From assembly GCA_900109895.1 (NCBI GenBank), contig FOBR01000009.1, positions 1 to 64,000 of the forward strand: a stretch of DNA of 64,000 nt, in the 5' to 3' direction. Position 1 is the first letter of the stretch; each line of letters starts with the position of its first letter. The position numbers and the translations under genes were made by a program. The stretch is from a bacterium A37T11. Lineage in GTDB: Bacteria; Bacteroidota; Bacteroidia; Sphingobacteriales; Sphingobacteriaceae. The notes under the pieces are model-generated. The model saw nothing but the letters and a program-made list of their open reading frames with translations, was not told where the DNA came from and made no database searches. Positions 51,856 through 61,173 of the stretch are shown here, piece by piece.

Positions 51856-53064
51856 TTACTTGGTTAATATATGATATAGAAGTTCTTTTAAATAGTCTAA
51901 CCGTGGTTTGACTATTTCTTGGTTACTCTGGGATATTTTCGCTTTTAACTGATTCTTGTTATCAAAAGCCTTCCTAAGTCCCTGAAAAACCACACTTTCT
52001 TCTTGTTTTACACAATCACCCAACCAAGGGTATTGTAATGTATCAGCAAACAGACCATTAAATTTACGACTATAAGCCATTGGGTAAACAGGTACTCCAG
52101 TAGAAAAAGCTGCAATACATGCATGCATTCGAGCACCTGTAAAAAAATCCATTCCGCTGATATAGCTCTTCGCTTCAATTGGTGTGGTAAACTTAGGAAT
52201 GACATCTACCTTCGGAAATTCTTCTTTCAATGCTATTGCTGCAGCATAGTCGTCTTCTACTGCTTGTTCATCAGGTATCACATGCGATATAATATGTACT
52301 TTAACCGATACTTGTGAACAAAAATATTTAATGACCTCCCTAATCAATTTTTTGTAGTCTGTATGCATTTCAAATTGGTTATTGCGGGAGTATCCTCCAT
52401 TCCACAATAGTCCGGAAACATTTATTCCTACATGTACAAAATCAGTTGGTAGGTATATTTTAGTATAAGGCATATAAAAAGCGACATCAATAGTCTCTGC
52501 TATTTTATCGGAAGGTAATTTCCTTGCAGTATAGGCATAGCTTTGCTGATCTCGGCTTATGACTATATCTGCCTGATCCATCGCTTTAAATGCTTCGACT
52601 TCATTTTTCGGGTTATTAAACGGACCTATGGTTTGTGGTAGAAGTGCCAATTTTTTTGCCTTTTTGCCAAAATAGAACTTGCTATTTAAAATTTTTCGAA
52701 AGCGCACATCTCCATAGATATCCGTAAAGCTATCTCCTTCGGCAATATCAAACGCGTATTCAATACGGCGAATATCGACTAGATGATGTTTTTTAGGAAA
52801 TAGCCACAGTTTTATCCGCCATTTCCAATCGTAGAAATTAAGTCCGGGAATGTTGGTAAAGTGTAGCGTTCTTTCCCCAATCCGCAACTGGTCTTGTCCA
52901 CTCCGTTCACTCCCGAAAAATGAAAATTCAACCGATAATTGATGCTCAGCTGCGACATCATTTAGGATAGCAAGAGCTGAATAAGCCAATGCAGCAACTC
53001 CCAAGTTCTTATTATATGGGTTAGCCCAGATAATACCTATCTGTAGTTTTTTATTTTTTTTCAT
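51856..53064 (-). CDS. polysaccharide pyruvyl transferase family protein
   Basis: 402 aa. Begins I-G-I-I-W-A-N-P-Y-N-K-N-L-G-V-A-A-L, typical of the WcaK/CsaB fold, has D-I-A-E-G-D-S-F-T-D-I-Y-G, L-P-Q-T-I-G-P-F and, near the C-terminus, F-F-T-G-A-R-M-H-A-C-I-A-A-F-S-T-G-V-P-V with the conserved R-x-H. The enzyme transfers pyruvyl groups onto surface sugars from phosphoenolpyruvate. Only its FrhB-like partner is next to it; no glycosyltransferase, flippase or polymerase is in reach, so this is an isolated two-gene module. Confidence 0.88.
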   Translation of the reverse strand: MKKNKKLQIGIIWANPYNKNLGVAALAYSALAILNDVAAEHQLSVEFSFFGSERSGQDQLRIGERTLHFTNIPGLNFYDWKWRIKLWLFPKKHHLVDIRRIEYAFDIAEGDSFTDIYGDVRFRKILNSKFYFGKKAKKLALLPQTIGPFNNPKNEVEAFKAMDQADIVISRDQQSYAYTARKLPSDKIAETIDVAFYMPYTKIYLPTDFVHVGINVSGLLWNGGYSRNNQFEMHTDYKKLIREVIKYFCSQVSVKVHIISHVIPDEQAVEDDYAAAIALKEEFPKVDVIPKFTTPIEAKSYISGMDFFTGARMHACIAAFSTGVPVYPMAYSRKFNGLFADTLQYPWLGDCVKQEESVVFQGLRKAFDNKNQLKAKISQSNQEIVKPRLDYLKELLYHILTK

Positions 53065-53120
53065 GTAGTTGGGATGTTTTCACTTTGGCAAACATGCAAA
53101 TTAATTGCCAGAATATAAAC

Positions 53121-54018
53121 CTACCCCAACAACAAAACCTTCCAGGCCTTATAAACCTCTCCCCTATCCAGCATTTCTGCTGCTTTCCGATGAAGTTGAA
53201 TCCGAAGGCTAGTTTTATCGCCAATAAAGGCATCCAGCAATTCTTTGATTTCCGGCTCAAGGGATAGGGCAGCTACTTCCTCCTCCTCAGGCAATTTTTC
53301 CACATTTCCCAACTGCCCCAGATGATTTCCCGTTAGGATCGAAGAAAGGCGAATGTGTTGCGGGAGCTGGTCAACACCAATTCCCATCTTTCGGAGTGGT
53401 TTTTCCACTTGGAACAGGTTGTCACGGTTTACGCGGCAATACCAGTCGCCGCCTAATCGGGCTACCAAATCCATGGAGGCCTGATCTATATGCTGGTTTT
53501 CGTCGAGTAAATTTTCCTGAATATGCATGCGAACAATCTCTGCCAGTACTAAATTACCTGCACCAGGAATGCTGGCCAAACTAATTACCTCCCTAACTAC
53601 ACATTCCAATTGTATCGGCGATTCTGATACGCGTGGCGGTCGAACAAGTTCAGAAGCAATGGGAGTAAATCCCGATTTATCAAATTCGTTGACCCCTTTT
53701 GGATATTCGGTACTGGCCAAAGACTGTTGTTGAACCATTGCATAGTTCACAATGTTGATCACCACCTCGGGAATTTCCCGGATATTATCAAGGCTGTGCT
53801 TGCTACTGCCGTCGCGCATTCTGAACAACGGTGAAAACACACATATGGGTGGTTGATGCGACATCAGATTAAAATAGCTGAAGGGGCTTAAATTTACTTG
53901 TCCATTTCTATCTATAGTACTGGCAAAGCAGATTGGACGGGGTACAATGGCATATTTAATAAGATTATCAAACAGGGCCGTTTGGGATGGATCTATTGTC
54001 TTTGTCTGGAACAAAATG

Positions 54019-54032
<14 letters not shown>
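53121..54032 (-). CDS. flavin reductase family protein (FMN split barrel)
   Basis: 303 aa with GTG start at 54032. The flavin reductase-like domain occupies about residues 20-200: A-I-V-P-R-P-I-C-F-A-S-T-I-D-R-N-G, N-L-S-P-F-S-Y-F-N, and an H-x-D-N-I-like stretch. An extra helical C-terminus (200-303) follows. The start codon overlaps the stop of a truncated fumarylacetoacetate-hydrolase-family gene by 14 bases, showing that both were once one operon. In Bacteroidota this flavin reductase type is often found with tyrosine-degradation genes. It appears intact, but its pathway neighbours are gone. Confidence 0.85.
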
Positions 54033-54253
<221 letters not shown>

Positions 54254-54272
54254 TATTATTTAGTAACGAGTT

Positions 54273-54320
54273 GAGTATTGAGACCGCTTTTAAGACGTTC
54301 TCAATACTCTATACTCAATA
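54273..54320. repeat. three-copy CTCAATACT repeat with 11-bp hairpin
   Basis: GAGTATTGAGA (54273-54283) and its complement TCTCAATACTC (54299-54309) form an 11-bp stem around a 15-base loop; a third copy ACTCAATACT follows at 54313-54322, ending inside the stop of the next minus gene. It lies between the 3' ends of the HPPD remnant and the sugar-oxidation operon and could act as their shared terminator or be a small intergenic repeat. Confidence 0.5.
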
Positions 54321-54893
54321 CTATGAAAGCGCCCAGGCCTTATCCCCTTTCTTATACGGATAATTTCCGTCGTATTTACCAGGAATAAACACATAACGTA
54401 AAGCCTTGGTGGCTCCAACCTCTGAAGTAAAGAAACCGAGCAACGTCAATTCCTTCACAATACTGAAGTAATGATTCGGGTCTTCCGGTTTTTTTGTTGT
54501 TTGATATTCTTTGGCTTCCTTGTCAATGGTTGTGATCAGTTCTGTACGCTGTTCTGCAGTCAGATCCTGAAATACTTTGCTGTATTTATCTTTGGCAGCA
54601 TTATCCAATTTGACCAGGCCATCCAAAAACACCTTCTGATCTTCCGGAGTATAACAATCACGGATCATCACCGGGATAAATGAACCAACCCCGGCCTCTT
54701 TGGCTCCAGGGGTAGCTGTTTTGGGTAGAATAGTCTCTGCGATATTACCCAGAAAATCGATACTACTTTCCTCAAAAAGCCCATCAACCCCCGTAATTGC
54801 TTTTCTGGAACAGCCTTCCAGAAAAAGGTTGGTACCTATAATGGTACCTCCCATGATCCAGGCTACCCTGCTTAATGCTTCCCTTCTATTCAT
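54321..54893 (-). CDS. gluconate 2-dehydrogenase subunit 3 family protein (LacB-like)
   Basis: 190 aa small subunit of a membrane-associated sugar dehydrogenase. The N-terminus has a twin-Arg signal (M-N-R-R-E-A-L-S-R-V) and a possible lipobox (L-E-G-C, Cys28), so it should carry the signal-less GMC subunit out through Tat and anchor the complex. The body has I-A-E-T-I-L-P-K-T-A-T-P-G-A-K-E-A-G-V and ends in Y-P-Y-K-K-G-D-K-A-W-A, both typical of the family. It is the last gene of the operon. A cytochrome c subunit to take the electrons is not encoded in this window. Confidence 0.92.
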   Translation of the reverse strand: MNRREALSRVAWIMGGTIIGTNLFLEGCSRKAITGVDGLFEESSIDFLGNIAETILPKTATPGAKEAGVGSFIPVMIRDCYTPEDQKVFLDGLVKLDNAAKDKYSKVFQDLTAEQRTELITTIDKEAKEYQTTKKPEDPNHYFSIVKELTLLGFFTSEVGATKALRYVFIPGKYDGNYPYKKGDKAWALS

Positions 54894-54904
54894 TTCATCT
54901 GAAA

Positions 54905-56359
54905 TTAAAATTGATAGTTCACTTCGTGGCCGGCCCTGTAATTCCGTTTGACGAATTGGTTAACCACATCAAAATTTGTTACCTTCATTTGGGCATTATC
55001 CCAAAGTAATTTAAGATTACGTCCGGGATATCCATTATCTATACGCAGGTCAGAACCGCGAATGGCCAGGTTGGCCATCAACAACGCCTCAGTTAAAGGG
55101 CCTGCTATCTCAAAAGGCGAACTCACTGCTTTTTTTCCGTATCCAGCTAAACAAGCCTCCACCCACTGCGCGTAATGTCCTGAATCACCACCTGGTACGC
55201 GATCATATTTTTGTGGAACTGATAGGCCTTGCATTTTTGAGGTAGGAAGCAGGCGTGCATTCTTACCATAAGTATCTGCCAATGCTTTCCCTTTGGTACC
55301 TATTAATAAAATACCGTTTCCACCATCACCAAATGCTTCATTAGCCCCCAATTCTTCCGGCCGTTCTGGTTGTATTCCGCCGTCCATCCAATGCAGTTTA
55401 ACTGGTCCTGCGGTTCTTTCCGTTTTTGGGAAGGTCAATGTGGCATGGCTTGACGGAGGGCAACTTTCCGGGAAATAACCCCTTTTAAATTCATCCACAT
55501 ATACGGTGCCCACACTGGCCTGTACGTCCTGAACATATTTTAATCCCAGGGTACTAAAAGGTACCTCTAGCAAATGGCATCCCATATCTCCAAGTGCACC
55601 TGTACCATAATCCCACCATCCCCGCCAGTTAAAAGGCACTAATTTCTCTACATAATCTTTTTGAGGTGCCGTTCCCAACCACAAATCCCAGTCAAGTTCT
55701 GCGGGCACGCTAGCAGGCTGTGTTGGCCAGGGAATTCCAGAGGGCCATACAGGCCGGTCAGTCCAACAATACACGGTATGCACGTCGCCAAGCAAACCTG
55801 CCTCAAACCATTCACGGATTTGCCTCGGCCCGTCATTGGAAGCACCCTGATTACCCATTTGAGTGACAACTTTGTATTTTTTTGCCGCATCGGTCAATAC
55901 CCGTGCCTCCCATACATCATGGGTAAGAGGCTTTTGAACATATACATGTTTTCCAAGCTGCATAGCAGCCAAAGCGATGATCGTATGGTTATGATCTGGG
56001 GTCGATACAGAAACCGCATCAATATTTTTTTGTTCCTTATCCAGCAACTCCCTGTAATTCTTGTAATATTTTGCCTTTGGAAACCGTTTAACTGAATTTG
56101 CAGCACGGCGATCATCCACATCGCAAAGGAAAGCGATGTCGGCCTTTCCACTGTCTGCAAAATTTTTAATGTCCGATTCGCCTTTCCCGCCGGCACCAAT
56201 TCCTGCCACCTGCAATTTATCGCTGGGAGCTAAAAAACCTTTTCCACCCAGCACATGCCTGGGAACAATCATAAATCCGGCTGCCGCGGTCGCACCACTC
56301 TTCAAAAAAGTTCTTCGCGAAGCGTTGGTACCTACGTTATTTTCCTTTTGGTTATCCAT
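54905..56359 (-). CDS. Gfo/Idh/MocA family oxidoreductase, Tat-exported
   Basis: 484 aa. Tat signal S-R-R-T-F-L-K-S-G-A-T-A-A-A-G-F (about 14-29). NAD-binding Rossmann start V-A-G-I-G-A-G-G-K-G (about 51-60), then the family's V-S-V-S-T-P-D-H-N-H and the Q-K-P-L-T-H-D motif (E-K-P in most members, Gln here). Bacteroidota secreted members with this layout use tightly bound NAD and act on oxidised sugars. It precedes the small dehydrogenase subunit by 11 bp. The Gln in place of Glu is often seen in this subgroup. Confidence 0.9.
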   Translation of the reverse strand: MDNQKENNVGTNASRRTFLKSGATAAAGFMIVPRHVLGGKGFLAPSDKLQVAGIGAGGKGESDIKNFADSGKADIAFLCDVDDRRAANSVKRFPKAKYYKNYRELLDKEQKNIDAVSVSTPDHNHTIIALAAMQLGKHVYVQKPLTHDVWEARVLTDAAKKYKVVTQMGNQGASNDGPRQIREWFEAGLLGDVHTVYCWTDRPVWPSGIPWPTQPASVPAELDWDLWLGTAPQKDYVEKLVPFNWRGWWDYGTGALGDMGCHLLEVPFSTLGLKYVQDVQASVGTVYVDEFKRGYFPESCPPSSHATLTFPKTERTAGPVKLHWMDGGIQPERPEELGANEAFGDGGNGILLIGTKGKALADTYGKNARLLPTSKMQGLSVPQKYDRVPGGDSGHYAQWVEACLAGYGKKAVSSPFEIAGPLTEALLMANLAIRGSDLRIDNGYPGRNLKLLWDNAQMKVTNFDVVNQFVKRNYRAGHEVNYQF

Positions 56360-56387
56360 TTGTTAAAAATTAATAGCTGATATAAGT

Positions 56388-58067
56388 TTACAAATTTTGT
56401 TTTTTTAATTCTTTCACAGCGAAATCGACCGCCCTTGCCGTTAATGCCATATAGGTGAGCGAGGGGTTAACACATGCCGCCGAAGTCATGCAGGCCCCAT
56501 CGGTTACGAATACGTTCAGGGCATCCCAAACCTGGTTATTGCCGTTGAGCACTGATGATTTTGGGTCTCTACCCATCCTTGCTGTTCCCATCTCATGAAT
56601 TCCCTGGCCAAACCCATACACATTATCATAACTTTTTACATCCTTTACACCTGCAGCTTCTAATATTTCTAATCCGTCTTGCATCATGTCCTTGCGCATC
56701 TTCAGTTCATTTTCCTTGATCTCCATATCCATAGAAAGTACAGGAAGGCCCCATTTATCTTTCTTTTCTTTATCCAGAAAAATGCGATTTTCATGATACG
56801 GCAGGATCTCCCCAAAGGCTCCAAGTCCTATGCTCCAATCACCGGGTTCACATAATTCATCCTTAAAATCACCACCAATACTTAATTCTGCCACGTCCCG
56901 TCTCCAATTGCTGCGGCTGGCACCACCCTGATAACCAAATCCGCGCAGATAATCGCGTTTGTCATTACCTACATTCCTGAAACGTGGTACATAGACCCCG
57001 TTGGCCCTGCGGCCAAAATAATATTTATCATTATAACCTTCTACGCGGCCACTTGCCCCACAGCGAAAATGATGGTCCATGGCATTGTGGCCCAATTCGC
57101 CGCTACTGCTACCCAAACCTTCAGGCCAGATATCGGTAGCAGAATTCATCAATACCCATGTTGAATTAAAAGAGGAAGCGCATACAAAAACAACCTTTGC
57201 AAAATACTCATAGGTCTTGTTGGTCTCCGCATCCACAATCTCAACCCCTTTAGCTTTTTTTGTATCCTTATCATATATGATTTTGGTGACAATTGAAAAA
57301 GGACGTAAAGTGAGATTTCCTGTTGCCCGGGCTACTGGAAGCGTAGCTGATTGTGTACTAAAATAAGCCCCAAAATTACAACCTAGCCAGCATTTATTTT
57401 GATATTGACAATTCACGCGGTCATTATGCGGTACTGTAATATTCGCTGTGCGGCCGATGATCACATTTCGCAACCCTTTATAATGCTCCTTAACCCGCGC
57501 AGCCACATCCTTTTCTACAATGTTCATATCCATCGGGGGCATATAATCCCCATCTGGCAATACGGCCAAACCGTCCCGATTACCGCTAATACCAGCAAAC
57601 TTTTCTGCATAACTGTACCAAGGGGCAATATCTTTATACCGAATTGGCCAGTCCACTGCAATCCCTTCTTTCAAATTTGCTTCAAAATCAAGGTCTGAAT
57701 GGCGATAGCTTTGCCTGCCCCACATGAGCGAGCGCCCCCCCGTATGATATCCACGATACCAATCAAAACGTTTTACTTCCGTATATGGACTTTCTTTTTC
57801 ATTGACCCAGTAATCCAAATTCATCTCATTTAACGGATAATCCCGCTTTAAAACGGGGTAATCTTCAATCATTTTCTGTGTTCGGCCACCTCTATGTGGA
57901 AATTCCCAGATATTCTTGGTAGGGCTGGGATAATCCTTGACATGTTCTATGTGTCTCCCACGTTCCAACATTATAGTTTTAAGGCCTTTTTCAGTTAGCT
58001 CTTTGGCTGCCCAGCCCCCGCTGATACCTGACCCGATCACGATCGCGTCATACACATTATTTGCCAT
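56388..58067 (-). CDS. GMC family sugar dehydrogenase, FAD subunit (LacA-like)
   Basis: 559 aa, catalytic subunit of the sugar-oxidising complex. FAD motif I-V-I-G-S-G-I-S-G-G-W-A-A (about 9-21), E-R-G at the end of the second strand, H-T-G-G-R-S-L-M-W-G-R-Q (about 110-121), a Cys pair region Q-N-K-C-W-L-G-C-N-F-G, G-I-H-E-M-G-T-A-R-M-G with active-site His, and N-P-S-L-T-Y-M-A-L-T-A-R-A at the C-terminus. It has no signal peptide; export with the Tat-bearing subunit is expected. It is most like dehydrogenases that oxidise C3 of glycosides or C2 of gluconate. Confidence 0.92.
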   Translation of the reverse strand: MANNVYDAIVIGSGISGGWAAKELTEKGLKTIMLERGRHIEHVKDYPSPTKNIWEFPHRGGRTQKMIEDYPVLKRDYPLNEMNLDYWVNEKESPYTEVKRFDWYRGYHTGGRSLMWGRQSYRHSDLDFEANLKEGIAVDWPIRYKDIAPWYSYAEKFAGISGNRDGLAVLPDGDYMPPMDMNIVEKDVAARVKEHYKGLRNVIIGRTANITVPHNDRVNCQYQNKCWLGCNFGAYFSTQSATLPVARATGNLTLRPFSIVTKIIYDKDTKKAKGVEIVDAETNKTYEYFAKVVFVCASSFNSTWVLMNSATDIWPEGLGSSSGELGHNAMDHHFRCGASGRVEGYNDKYYFGRRANGVYVPRFRNVGNDKRDYLRGFGYQGGASRSNWRRDVAELSIGGDFKDELCEPGDWSIGLGAFGEILPYHENRIFLDKEKKDKWGLPVLSMDMEIKENELKMRKDMMQDGLEILEAAGVKDVKSYDNVYGFGQGIHEMGTARMGRDPKSSVLNGNNQVWDALNVFVTDGACMTSAACVNPSLTYMALTARAVDFAVKELKKQNL

Positions 58068-58126
58068 AATATGATTGTTATATAAATTAGTTTTAGTTTA
58101 TTAGTTAACTTAATTAAAGTTATGCC

Positions 58127-58891
58127 TTACACATCACAAATACTAATTGCTTGCTTAAGTGAATTTAATTTATTTGCATTTGCCGGCACGAATTCCTGTG
58201 CTACAAATCCTGAAAATCCAGTATCGCGTATCGCACGCATAATTGCCGGATAGTTTAATTCTTGGGTTTCGTCAATCTCGTGGCGGCCTGGTACTCCTGC
58301 TGTATGATAATGTCCAATATAATCCTTATACTTTCGGATGGTGCTGATCACGTTCCCTTCGTCTACCTGCATATGATAAATATCATATAACAATTTCAAA
58401 TGGGATGACGAACAAGCATCAATAAGCGCCACACCCCAAGCTGAAGAGTTGCAATGATAGTCAGGGTGATCCACCCGGGCATTCAACAATTCCATCACCA
58501 GGGTTACCCCATACTTTTCCGCCAACGAAAGCAATGGCTTGAGTCCAAGTGCACAATTTTTAAGACCTGTTTCATCATCCATTTCATTTCTGTTACCACT
58601 GAAACAGATAAGGTTTTTATATCCAGCTTTAGCTACCAACGGTATCATTTCTGTATAACGCTTGATCAGCTCATTATGGTATTCCACATGATTAAAACCT
58701 TCTGTTAAACTAATTTCTGCGCCGTTACACATGGATGAATATAAACCATACTGTTTAAGTGTGGCCCAATCAGCCGGTCCTACCAGATCAATAGCACTAA
58801 TACCAATCGTTAAAGCTTCCCGGCACAATTCATCCAAAGAAAGCTCAGAAAAGCACCAACGGCATACCGAATGCCTGATATTTCCTTTCAT
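58127..58891 (-). CDS. TIM-barrel sugar isomerase/epimerase (hydroxypyruvate-isomerase-like), cytoplasmic
   Basis: 254 aa from ATG 58891; a GTG at 58909 next to the upstream stop codon adds six residues. AP-endonuclease-2-type TIM barrel with metal ligands visible as Glu in V-M-E-L-L-N, Asp in L-L-Y-D-I-Y-H-M-Q, His in I-G-H-Y-H-T-A-G and Glu in A-Q-E-F-V-P. The opening I-R-H-S-V-C-R-W-C-F is typical of the hydroxypyruvate isomerase group. It lacks a signal peptide, unlike the paralogue at 60222, so the two act in different compartments. Confidence 0.88.
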   Translation of the reverse strand: MKGNIRHSVCRWCFSELSLDELCREALTIGISAIDLVGPADWATLKQYGLYSSMCNGAEISLTEGFNHVEYHNELIKRYTEMIPLVAKAGYKNLICFSGNRNEMDDETGLKNCALGLKPLLSLAEKYGVTLVMELLNARVDHPDYHCNSSAWGVALIDACSSSHLKLLYDIYHMQVDEGNVISTIRKYKDYIGHYHTAGVPGRHEIDETQELNYPAIMRAIRDTGFSGFVAQEFVPANANKLNSLKQAISICDV

Positions 58892-58909
58892 AATGGATTG
58901 ACCAACCAC

Positions 58910-60130
58910 TTATGCTTCTTTAAAAACTGGGCTATTCTGTTTACGATCCTTGAAGAATAATAGAAATAAAATGGTTACTAATAAAGCAATCCCTGAGGGA
59001 ATGAGCCAAATCGTTTTCCAATCATGCCCACCACCTACCGTCGCATAAGCATCCACTATAGGACCCGAAACAAAAGCACCAATCAGCATACCCACCCCAT
59101 ACGTACCCAAGGTAACAAGCCCTTGTGCTGCAGATTTAAATTTTTCGCCAGCCAGGTTGTCTGTATAGATCTGCCCTGTGACAAAGAAAAAGTCGTAACA
59201 TACCCCGTGAAGTGCAATGCCTACGATCAGCATCCAATACCCGCTGCCAGCATCTCCATATGCAAAAAACACATAACGCAGCACCCAGGCAATCATCCCA
59301 ATCGCCAGCATTTTTTTCACGCCTAAGCGAATAAAAAATACAGGGATCAACAACATAAATAACGTTTCTGATACCTGACCAAGCGCCTGCACTCCAGCTG
59401 CCGCTTTCATACCAGCCTCATTGAAATACTGGTTGGCAAATGTGTAATAAAATTGCAGCGGAATGCAAATAGCAATGGAAGATAAGAAAAATAATAAATA
59501 AGATTTGTGCGTTAAAAGACGTAAAGCATCGAGGCCTAAAATTTCACTTACCGAGGTTTTCTCTCCTTTCTTAAGTGGAGGTGTTGCTGGAAGTACAAAA
59601 CTAAAAACCCCTAATATCCAAGAAGCTATCGCGGCCATTTTAAAAGTAAGGTGCAGCTGATTGTTTTGTTCCCAAGCCAGCCAGCCAATGGTCAATCCAG
59701 CAATGATCCAGCCAATTGTGCCTAGTACCCGGATGCCCGAAAACTCCTTGCTGGGGTCTTTCATCTGACGAAATGATACCGAATTGACTAAAGCCAAAGT
59801 AGGCATATATAATATCATATAAACCACGATTAACGGAAATAGGCTATCAAAACTTGTGGATGATGCAGCAAACCATAATAACAAGCCCCCCGCCAAATGC
59901 AGTACCCCCAGGATCTTTTGAGCTGAAAAAAACTTGTCAGCAATTAACCCAATAATAAAAGGGGCAATAATCGCTCCGATAGATTGGGTTAAAAAGGCCA
60001 GGCTGGTTTGAAAACCTGTGGTTCCTAAGCCCTTGCTTAAAAAGGTACCAAGCGTTACAAACCAGGCGCCCCAAACAAAGAATTCAAGGAACATCATTAT
60101 GGATAATTTCGTGCGTGTGACGACGTTCAT
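58910..60130 (-). CDS. MFS permease of the nucleoside:H+ symporter (NupG/XapB-like) family
   Basis: 406 aa, 12 predicted membrane segments. M-N-V-V-T-R-T-K-L-S-I-M-M-F-L-E-F-F-V-W-G-A-W-F-V-T-L-G-like opening (split here: the motif is F-F-V-W-G-A-W), G-I-R-V-L-G-T-I-G-W-I, and C-Y-D-F-F-F-V-T-G-Q-I-Y near segment 9 identify the family. In this operon it probably brings sugars or keto-sugars into the cytoplasm rather than nucleosides. Its stop directly abuts the next gene. Confidence 0.9.
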   Translation of the reverse strand: MNVVTRTKLSIMMFLEFFVWGAWFVTLGTFLSKGLGTTGFQTSLAFLTQSIGAIIAPFIIGLIADKFFSAQKILGVLHLAGGLLLWFAASSTSFDSLFPLIVVYMILYMPTLALVNSVSFRQMKDPSKEFSGIRVLGTIGWIIAGLTIGWLAWEQNNQLHLTFKMAAIASWILGVFSFVLPATPPLKKGEKTSVSEILGLDALRLLTHKSYLLFFLSSIAICIPLQFYYTFANQYFNEAGMKAAAGVQALGQVSETLFMLLIPVFFIRLGVKKMLAIGMIAWVLRYVFFAYGDAGSGYWMLIVGIALHGVCYDFFFVTGQIYTDNLAGEKFKSAAQGLVTLGTYGVGMLIGAFVSGPIVDAYATVGGGHDWKTIWLIPSGIALLVTILFLLFFKDRKQNSPVFKEA

Positions 60131-60221
60131 AAAAGGATATTTAAAATGTGATATAATTTTTAATGGGCTAAAAATGCCATTTATTTATGAATAGTACAAA
60201 TAATTACCGCTATTTAACAGA

Positions 60222-61151
60222 TTACTTGTTTCTAGCCAAAAAGTCATCGACCTCCCGGTAAGCACCAATCAGCCTCAATTCACCCTCTTTGCCTTCTATC
60301 GATTTACCATGTTCCATTCCCACTACGCCCTTATATCCTTTTTCATAAAGGTGCTTAAAAATATTTTTATAATTGATTTCACCTGTGGTCGGCTCCTTCC
60401 TTCCCGGATTGTCGCCAATCTGAAAATATCCGATTTCCTCCCAGCACTTGTCCATGGTGGCAATCAGGTCACCCCTGTTTCGCTGCATATGGTAAAAATC
60501 GTATAAAATTTTACAGGAAGGGCTGTTAACCCCTTTACATATCAAATATGTCTGCTCAGCAGTACGCAAAAATAAATTTGGCGTATCACTCAATGGCTCC
60601 AGCACTATAACAATTCCATGTGGTTCCAGGATCTCCATCCCCCGTCGCAACGCCTCAATCACATGAGCTGTTTGAATATCAACCGGAATATCCCTCGCAA
60701 AATCCCCCGGAACTACGGTAGCCAGTTTTCCACCACAACGTTTGGACACCTCTACCGCCTGGCGGCAGCCTTTTAAAAAAATATCCACGTATTCAGGTTT
60801 TCCGGCAGCGAGCGTATTGGCTCCGTTTCCTCCTTTATCAAGTACAAACACTCCCATCGCCATATTTAGCTTGGCCAGCAGATTGCCTATTTGCTCTTGC
60901 TCCTGTTCTGGCCGGCCAGCCATACCATTATCTTCAATCCCCCGAAAGCCCCGATCGTAAATAAATTGAATTTCATCAAGGAACGATTTACCGGCATGGT
61001 TAGAAAACATCCCCTGGTGCGGCCCATAGTTTAAATGGAATGGCTGATCTGCTACCGGAGCAAAATTTGTCGCAAATCCCTTGGCAGTTGTACCGATTGC
61101 CACAGATCCTGCTGCTAAAACGGTGCCTTTTATAAAATCACTTCTATTCAT
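60222..61151 (-). CDS. TIM-barrel sugar isomerase/epimerase, exported
   Basis: 309 aa. N-terminal signal M-N-R-S-D-F-I-K-G-T-V-L-A-A-G-S-V-A (single Arg, Tat-like in layout), then an AP-endonuclease-2-type barrel. Ligand positions: Glu in V-I-V-L-E-P-L, Asp in I-L-Y-D-F-Y-H-M-Q, Gln/His region in I-G-Y-F-Q-I-G-D-N-P-G-R, and Glu in V-G-M-E-H-G. The same H-M-Q-R-N-R-G-D-L core occurs in hydroxypyruvate-isomerase-like proteins. It pairs functionally with the secreted Gfo/Idh/MocA proteins of the operon. Confidence 0.88.
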   Translation of the reverse strand: MNRSDFIKGTVLAAGSVAIGTTAKGFATNFAPVADQPFHLNYGPHQGMFSNHAGKSFLDEIQFIYDRGFRGIEDNGMAGRPEQEQEQIGNLLAKLNMAMGVFVLDKGGNGANTLAAGKPEYVDIFLKGCRQAVEVSKRCGGKLATVVPGDFARDIPVDIQTAHVIEALRRGMEILEPHGIVIVLEPLSDTPNLFLRTAEQTYLICKGVNSPSCKILYDFYHMQRNRGDLIATMDKCWEEIGYFQIGDNPGRKEPTTGEINYKNIFKHLYEKGYKGVVGMEHGKSIEGKEGELRLIGAYREVDDFLARNK

Positions 61152-61173
61152 GTAATTTTCTAATTCTGTCTAT

